Positions 60,013 to 64,000 of a stretch of 64,000 bases of DNA are shown here, in pieces; the stretch's first letter is position 1; each line of letters starts with the position of its first letter. The position numbers were made by a program, and so were the translations under genes. The stretch comes from CALCNS01 sp937897315 (GTDB lineage Bacteria; Bacillota; JAAYKD01): contig DAINOJ010000011.1 of the NCBI GenBank assembly GCA_036744005.1, forward strand, positions 1 through 64,000, in the 5' to 3' direction. Below the pieces are notes generated by a model that saw nothing but the letters and a program-made list of their open reading frames with translations, searched no databases and was not told the DNA's origin.

Positions 60013-61695
60013 TTAATTCGATGTTTTCAACGGTGTATGAATTAGACGAAGGGTATACTCTATGCCAATGTCTCCAATACTTCTATTTAATTGAAGCTCT
60101 CCTGCGGTTTCGTTTCCGTCTTGCAAAGCAAGCTCAAACTCATAAAGCATGGTTTCATGCAAAAGAGTTAAGAACGCCGGATCTGTTACCAAATTCTCCT
60201 GAAACAAAATACCGGTGGTCGAATGGACAACCCCTGTGGCTGGCTGTGGATACCCTTGGGCATAGTAGATATCGCTCTCCGGACCAAAAGCATTAATAAG
60301 GATACTAAATGTTTCGCTATGGCAAGGAGCAAACTGGAACAACATGGCATGAACATTAAAAGGATTGGGTTGTTCCAAAGTGACTCCCTCTTCTTCTATA
60401 ACAGCTTTCCGGTACTGCCCCTTTCCTTCCCCACGGAACAATCCCACTGAATCGGCTACATCTACCGATATATTCTTGACATTCCCTTCGGTGATGAATT
60501 CCATCTCCGGACCCGTAAACTGGTTGATGAACTCTACTCTAAAATTAAGAACACGGCTGAGTTGATAAAATAGATTCGAGCCAAAATCCTGTGAGACCAC
60601 ATCGCTACCTAATAAAGAGACTTGTTTTCCTAGCCACACTATGGGATACGCTTTCGAATATAAGTGGTCATTGCGTATTTGGTCTAAATATTCATCGATA
60701 ATCTGTAATCCCCAAGCCGAAATGGCTTCGAAAAATTGACTAGCTTCATGACCCTCGGTGAAATAAGCGATTTCTTTTTGGGTGGTAATCACAGCGACAC
60801 TCACCGGTAAATAGTATTCATCCTCTGGTTGGTATGCTTCTATGACCTTATTACATTTCTCATGAATGCGAGATACTAACTTTTTCACTTCACCAAAATC
60901 CGCATCCATATTCTTTCCTGCAATTTGAACATAGGCTTTCATCGCCAACACTAGTTCTCGAACCATGGTAATCTCGGGTTTCTTAAACTCTTCTGTATAT
61001 CTGCCAATATCTTCAGATAAAGATGTTTGGGCATGCTCGTCTTCACTGCACTTCTCCGGTAAGCGAATTCTGGGGGGTTCTGGAAGCGTTAATGGTTCCT
61101 TTAAGAGGTTCTCTGCATTCGCTATGGCGTCTTGTATGTTTAATTCCGCAATCTTGAGTAAAATCTTGTCTAGGGTACTGGTTCTTGGTAGGGCATATTG
61201 GTTACTAAAATGAAACAGGCTTGCTTGCAATAGAGAATCATCCGTCATTTCCAAAAACTGTAGGTCTTCCCCTTGCGTATTACTAGTTATAAGAATGTCT
61301 TTCGAACTCAGCCCCGATTTGTTCACACGTAGTTGCACGGGAATTAAGAATGCTAAACCATCTGGCTTCAGTTCTACACCAGTAGGGATCTTGCCTAATC
61401 TATCACTTTTAATGTTACTTAAGGAGGACATCGAAATTTCTGTGGTTTCCAGTAATGCACCGGGTGGCATAATTAGAGTCCAAGTCGCACCGTTTTTATC
61501 GGTAAGCTTCAGAACTTGCTCTTCCCCGTTCGGATCATATAACAATGTCTCGGTCAAGGGCTGCTTCTCAAACTGAATGCTTCCAAAGACATCTACCGTA
61601 TCGAGGTCCACTGCCTGCTCCTTGCTACAACCAAGCAAGGTCAATAACAGGATAAGGATCAGTGTGAGAAATACCTTTTGTGCCCTAGATTTCAT
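60013..61695 (-). CDS. Large lipoprotein with ZU5-like N-terminal domain
   Basis: 560 aa. Lipobox LLTLLGCSK (Cys23). Residues ~60-170 include ATWTLIMPPGALLETTEISM and later TGVELKPDGLAFLIPVQLRV, the beta-sandwich pattern of ZU5/UPA-like domains. The middle (about 170-330) is helical and charged, and the C-terminal ~200 aa have no recognised family. Surface-anchored with unknown function. Nearest neighbour is the CrtI-like oxidoreductase (11-nt gap), so it may be in one transcript with it. Confidence 0.82.
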   Translation of the reverse strand: MKSRAQKVFLTLILILLLTLLGCSKEQAVDLDTVDVFGSIQFEKQPLTETLLYDPNGEEQVLKLTDKNGATWTLIMPPGALLETTEISMSSLSNIKSDRLGKIPTGVELKPDGLAFLIPVQLRVNKSGLSSKDILITSNTQGEDLQFLEMTDDSLLQASLFHFSNQYALPRTSTLDKILLKIAELNIQDAIANAENLLKEPLTLPEPPRIRLPEKCSEDEHAQTSLSEDIGRYTEEFKKPEITMVRELVLAMKAYVQIAGKNMDADFGEVKKLVSRIHEKCNKVIEAYQPEDEYYLPVSVAVITTQKEIAYFTEGHEASQFFEAISAWGLQIIDEYLDQIRNDHLYSKAYPIVWLGKQVSLLGSDVVSQDFGSNLFYQLSRVLNFRVEFINQFTGPEMEFITEGNVKNISVDVADSVGLFRGEGKGQYRKAVIEEEGVTLEQPNPFNVHAMLFQFAPCHSETFSILINAFGPESDIYYAQGYPQPATGVVHSTTGILFQENLVTDPAFLTLLHETMLYEFELALQDGNETAGELQLNRSIGDIGIEYTLRLIHTPLKTSN

Positions 61696-61706
61696 CGTAA
61701 TACCTC

Positions 61707-63293
61707 CTACTTAAGCCTCTTTGTTGCTTCGTCAGCAGCTAATTTTCCGGTTAAAATACTAATTGGCAACCCAGATGGACTAAAGGTCCATTGCCCTGCT
61801 TGTAAGATATTGGGAATAGGAGTTTGGCATGCATACTTAATCTGCATCATGCTATGGACTGCTGGTATGGGTTGGTTGGTATAAGCCCACCCAGTAATAC
61901 CTCCCTCATGATTACCGCTCATGCGTTCAATGGTGAGTGGGGTTGAGCTAAAGCGATGAAGAACCTTTTGGTTTAGCCCTTTGAACAAGCTCTCACTGAG
62001 AACTTCTAAAATCGTCTGTTCTGAAAATTCTTTGAATTCTTCATAGAATCCTAGTGCTTTTATGTTCGCAATAAAGTCATAGTCCATAAGAACACTGATG
62101 ACCAATCCGGTTTTTCCTTTAGGGGCAAGCGCTTCGTTGCGCAACGAGGGAATGGCAATTTCATAGGTCGTGTATTGTAAGTATTCCTTCATCCATGCAA
62201 AAATGAGGTTTTTATCTTGACTATGCTTCACCTCCGCCAAGCGGTTGAAAGCACCAGATTGTCCGGTTTTTTTCGGAGTGTAGAAAGAATGCCCACTCAC
62301 TTTTTGTGAAAAGAAGTCCTTATCTAGATCGACTGCTAGGAAGAAGGAATAAATCGAATCTCCACCCTTCTTTCCTAGTAAAAATGATCGTTGATTCACA
62401 ATGCTGTTCTGCGTCTGGGGTTCTTGAATTTCTTGAAGATTTAGGTTTCGGTATAATTGATTCGTGTCCGCAGCCCAAATTAACTGCCCATATTCATAGG
62501 TGTTATGCTGTTGATCTACGATGGTTCGCTGTGTAGGATTCACCTGTTTGATCTCTGTATCGGTTACAATTTCTCCACCTTTCTCTACAATGAAATCTCT
62601 CATCTGGTAGATTAATTCCGAGGTTCCTTTTACCGGGTACTCGTAATCTAAGTACAGGCTGAAATAACTCAACGCAAACGAAGCTGGGGTTTGTTGAAAA
62701 AAATGCTGACAAATGATATCGTTTAAAGAAGTGTTCTTGGTGAGTTGACTCAAAAATTCGTAAACCGGAACATGGAAGCGATTGATTTTCCCTACTTTCG
62801 AACCAAAGCGGATCAGCCAAGGTAATAGTGTTTTCCACAAATACTGAGGATCTTTGGCGAGCTCTTTAAACAAAGGGTTTTCAATCCCATACAGAATATC
62901 CATGTAATCCATGACCTTACGGATTTCCGCTAGGATTTTTTCAATATCCTGTTTGCTCTCCGGATATAGATGTTCCAACATGGTTTGATAGTGTTCTAAG
63001 CTACTAAGGTCTTCCACTCTGACGAATTCATCCTCAATGCCAATGGTGACGATGCTTCGAACAAACTCCACCGAGATTCCTAATTGTTTCAGCATGGGTT
63101 TCACAATACCAGAATCTACAATTCCACGAACACCGGCATCAAACAAAAAACCGTCATAGTAGAAAGAGCTCACCAACCCACCTACTTGCTTTTGTTTTTC
63201 ACATATGAGTGTTCTATAGCCCTTTTTAGCCAAAAAAGCTGCACTGGTTAAACCCGCAATTCCCCCGCCAACGATGATTGCATCGTACTTCAT
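61707..63293 (-). CDS. Phytoene desaturase-like FAD-dependent oxidoreductase (CrtI/RetSat family)
   Basis: 528 aa. N-terminal dinucleotide-binding VGGGIAGLTSAAFLAKKGYRTLICEK, then VGGLVSSFYYDGFLFDAGVRGI, typical of CrtI/all-trans-retinol saturase-like enzymes. C-terminal GGITGWAYTNQPIP and GQWTFSPSGLPISILTGKLAAD complete the FAD domain. Carotenoid or lipid redox chemistry is possible but no carotenoid synthesis gene is visible here. AAAAGGATG lies upstream of the ATG. It is 4 nt after the SDR gene. Confidence 0.88.
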   Translation of the reverse strand: MKYDAIIVGGGIAGLTSAAFLAKKGYRTLICEKQKQVGGLVSSFYYDGFLFDAGVRGIVDSGIVKPMLKQLGISVEFVRSIVTIGIEDEFVRVEDLSSLEHYQTMLEHLYPESKQDIEKILAEIRKVMDYMDILYGIENPLFKELAKDPQYLWKTLLPWLIRFGSKVGKINRFHVPVYEFLSQLTKNTSLNDIICQHFFQQTPASFALSYFSLYLDYEYPVKGTSELIYQMRDFIVEKGGEIVTDTEIKQVNPTQRTIVDQQHNTYEYGQLIWAADTNQLYRNLNLQEIQEPQTQNSIVNQRSFLLGKKGGDSIYSFFLAVDLDKDFFSQKVSGHSFYTPKKTGQSGAFNRLAEVKHSQDKNLIFAWMKEYLQYTTYEIAIPSLRNEALAPKGKTGLVISVLMDYDFIANIKALGFYEEFKEFSEQTILEVLSESLFKGLNQKVLHRFSSTPLTIERMSGNHEGGITGWAYTNQPIPAVHSMMQIKYACQTPIPNILQAGQWTFSPSGLPISILTGKLAADEATKRLK

Positions 63294-63297
63294 AAAC

Positions 63298-64000
63298 CTA
63301 CATCCTTTTCGAACGTTCTATGATTTCTTGACTTAAGTCCCAAATTTTACGTTCCAAATCTTTGTCCAAAGCATGTCTTGCCGGTACTTCGTCTATGGTT
63401 AAGTTGAAAAACTTGCCACTCACCTGTTCTACTTCTTTGGACGATGCCAAATAATACAAGGCATCGCCGGAGATCTTTGGCTCTTTTAGAAAGTGCCAGG
63501 TCACATGATGCAAAAACCAGCGATATAACCAACCATTGTTATTTCCTATATTTGTGCGTACGCCACCAGGATGCATGGCATTGATGGTCACTCCGGTTCC
63601 TTTTAGTTGCTTTGCCAAACGCCACACCGTCAATAATTGAGCGGTTTTAGACGCTCCATAGCTGCGCAATCCGGAATACCATCGTTTTGACCAATCTAAA
63701 TCATCGATGCGCAACCCGCCAAATCGATGCCCTTCGGAGTTGACTTGAATGATACGTGCTGGAGCAGAAGCTTTTAATGTATCAAGTAAAATCTGAGTCA
63801 ACAACAATGGAGCGAGATGATTCACACAAAAGACCAGCTCTATGCCAGCGGTGTTCAATATCCGACGAGTAGAATGGATACCGGCGCAGTTTATCAAAAC
63901 ATCGATGCGTTTATACCGAGCAGCGATTTGATGAGCAACCTGCTCCACTTGTCTTAAATCCGAAAAGTCCGCTAGAAAAAAGTCCACGTTCACTCCAAAT
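63298..64000 (-). CDS. Short-chain dehydrogenase/reductase, N-terminus cut by window edge
   Basis: The open frame continues past 64000, so the Rossmann Gly-rich loop is outside the window. Present: DVLINCAGIHSTRR (NAG-type motif), VNHLAPLLLTQILLDTL, VNSEGHR in the catalytic Ser region, and YGASKTAQLLTVWRLAKQL with Tyr-x3-Lys. Resembles retinol dehydrogenase/WW-oxidoreductase-type SDRs. It overlaps or nearly touches the CrtI-like gene (4-nt gap), so they likely act in one pathway, maybe on a lipid alcohol or retinoid-like substrate. Confidence 0.9.
   Translation of the reverse strand, partial: FGVNVDFFLADFSDLRQVEQVAHQIAARYKRIDVLINCAGIHSTRRILNTAGIELVFCVNHLAPLLLTQILLDTLKASAPARIIQVNSEGHRFGGLRIDDLDWSKRWYSGLRSYGASKTAQLLTVWRLAKQLKGTGVTINAMHPGGVRTNIGNNNGWLYRWFLHHVTWHFLKEPKISGDALYYLASSKEVEQVSGKFFNLTIDEVPARHALDKDLERKIWDLSQEIIERSKRM

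Overview
The window looks like chromosomal core and accessory DNA from a low-to-mid GC anaerobic member of the Bacillota (Clostridia- or Erysipelotrichia-like). Pointers are strong AGGAGG-type ribosome binding sites, frequent TTG/GTG starts, class III (anaerobic) ribonucleotide reductase, an L-box lysine riboswitch, a NiCo-type riboswitch, many short lipoproteins, and Bacillota-typical families (DUF1576, Cof-type HAD, DUF3795, UMF1 transporters). No insertion sequence, prophage, integrase or CRISPR array was seen. Almost all genes lie on the minus strand. Plus-strand exceptions are the XRE/ImmA/HMCES-CDF block (4.3-7.5 kb), an acetate-type transporter (30.5 kb) and an ABC-F ATPase (47.4 kb).

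Layout. 0-2.8 kb: truncated tRNA-Ala(GGC), MATE exporter and a trans-sulfuration PLP enzyme. 2.8-6.2 kb: Y-family polymerase divergent from an XRE regulator, ImmA/IrrE-type protease, a 91-aa unknown and an HMCES/YedK protein; this looks like a self-contained DNA-damage cassette with a palindrome in the shared promoter region. 6.2-7.5 kb: NiCo riboswitch and CDF metal exporter. 7.6-19.7 kb: lipoprotein hydrolase, lactate permease-like carrier, a flavin group (FMN reductase, ApbE, a duplicated lipoprotein, a membrane-anchored FMN-binding protein, flavodoxin), ArsC-like phosphatase, HAD and HAD-kinase proteins, and ChrA. 19.8-24.4 kb: CDGSH protein, methyltransferase and the nrdG-nrdD operon with NrdR-type boxes. 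24.5-30.3 kb: HD protein, phosphodiesterase, UMF1 transporter and an amino-acid ABC importer behind a lysine riboswitch.

30.5-43.2 kb: acetate-type transporter, RluA-type pseudouridine synthase and diguanylate cyclase, then a very tightly packed minus-strand run of small enzymes. This run ends in a cobalamin-binding protein with the residues of B12 photoreceptors, followed by a diguanylate cyclase and a DUF1576 membrane protein. 43.3-47.2 kb: two GNAT acetyltransferases, an extradiol-dioxygenase-like protein, DUF3795, a zinc peptidase and TspO. 47.4-49.0 kb: ABC-F. 49.0-51.9 kb: a compact operon of two paralogous ATP-grasp ligases flanking a bacterial SET-domain protein, plus a GNAT; this is the best candidate for an undescribed system. 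52.0-57.3 kb: a large GGDEF/HD-GYP sensor, class II photolyase and a stand-alone rsmH. 57.5-59.9 kb: HMA protein, P1B ATPase with an unusual CPG motif and a His-rich small protein. 60.0-64.0 kb: a large lipoprotein, a CrtI-like oxidoreductase and a truncated SDR.

All functional calls come from reading motifs and family resemblance by eye; no database search was run. Where a Shine-Dalgarno sequence lies inside the longest open frame, the start was moved downstream and this is stated.
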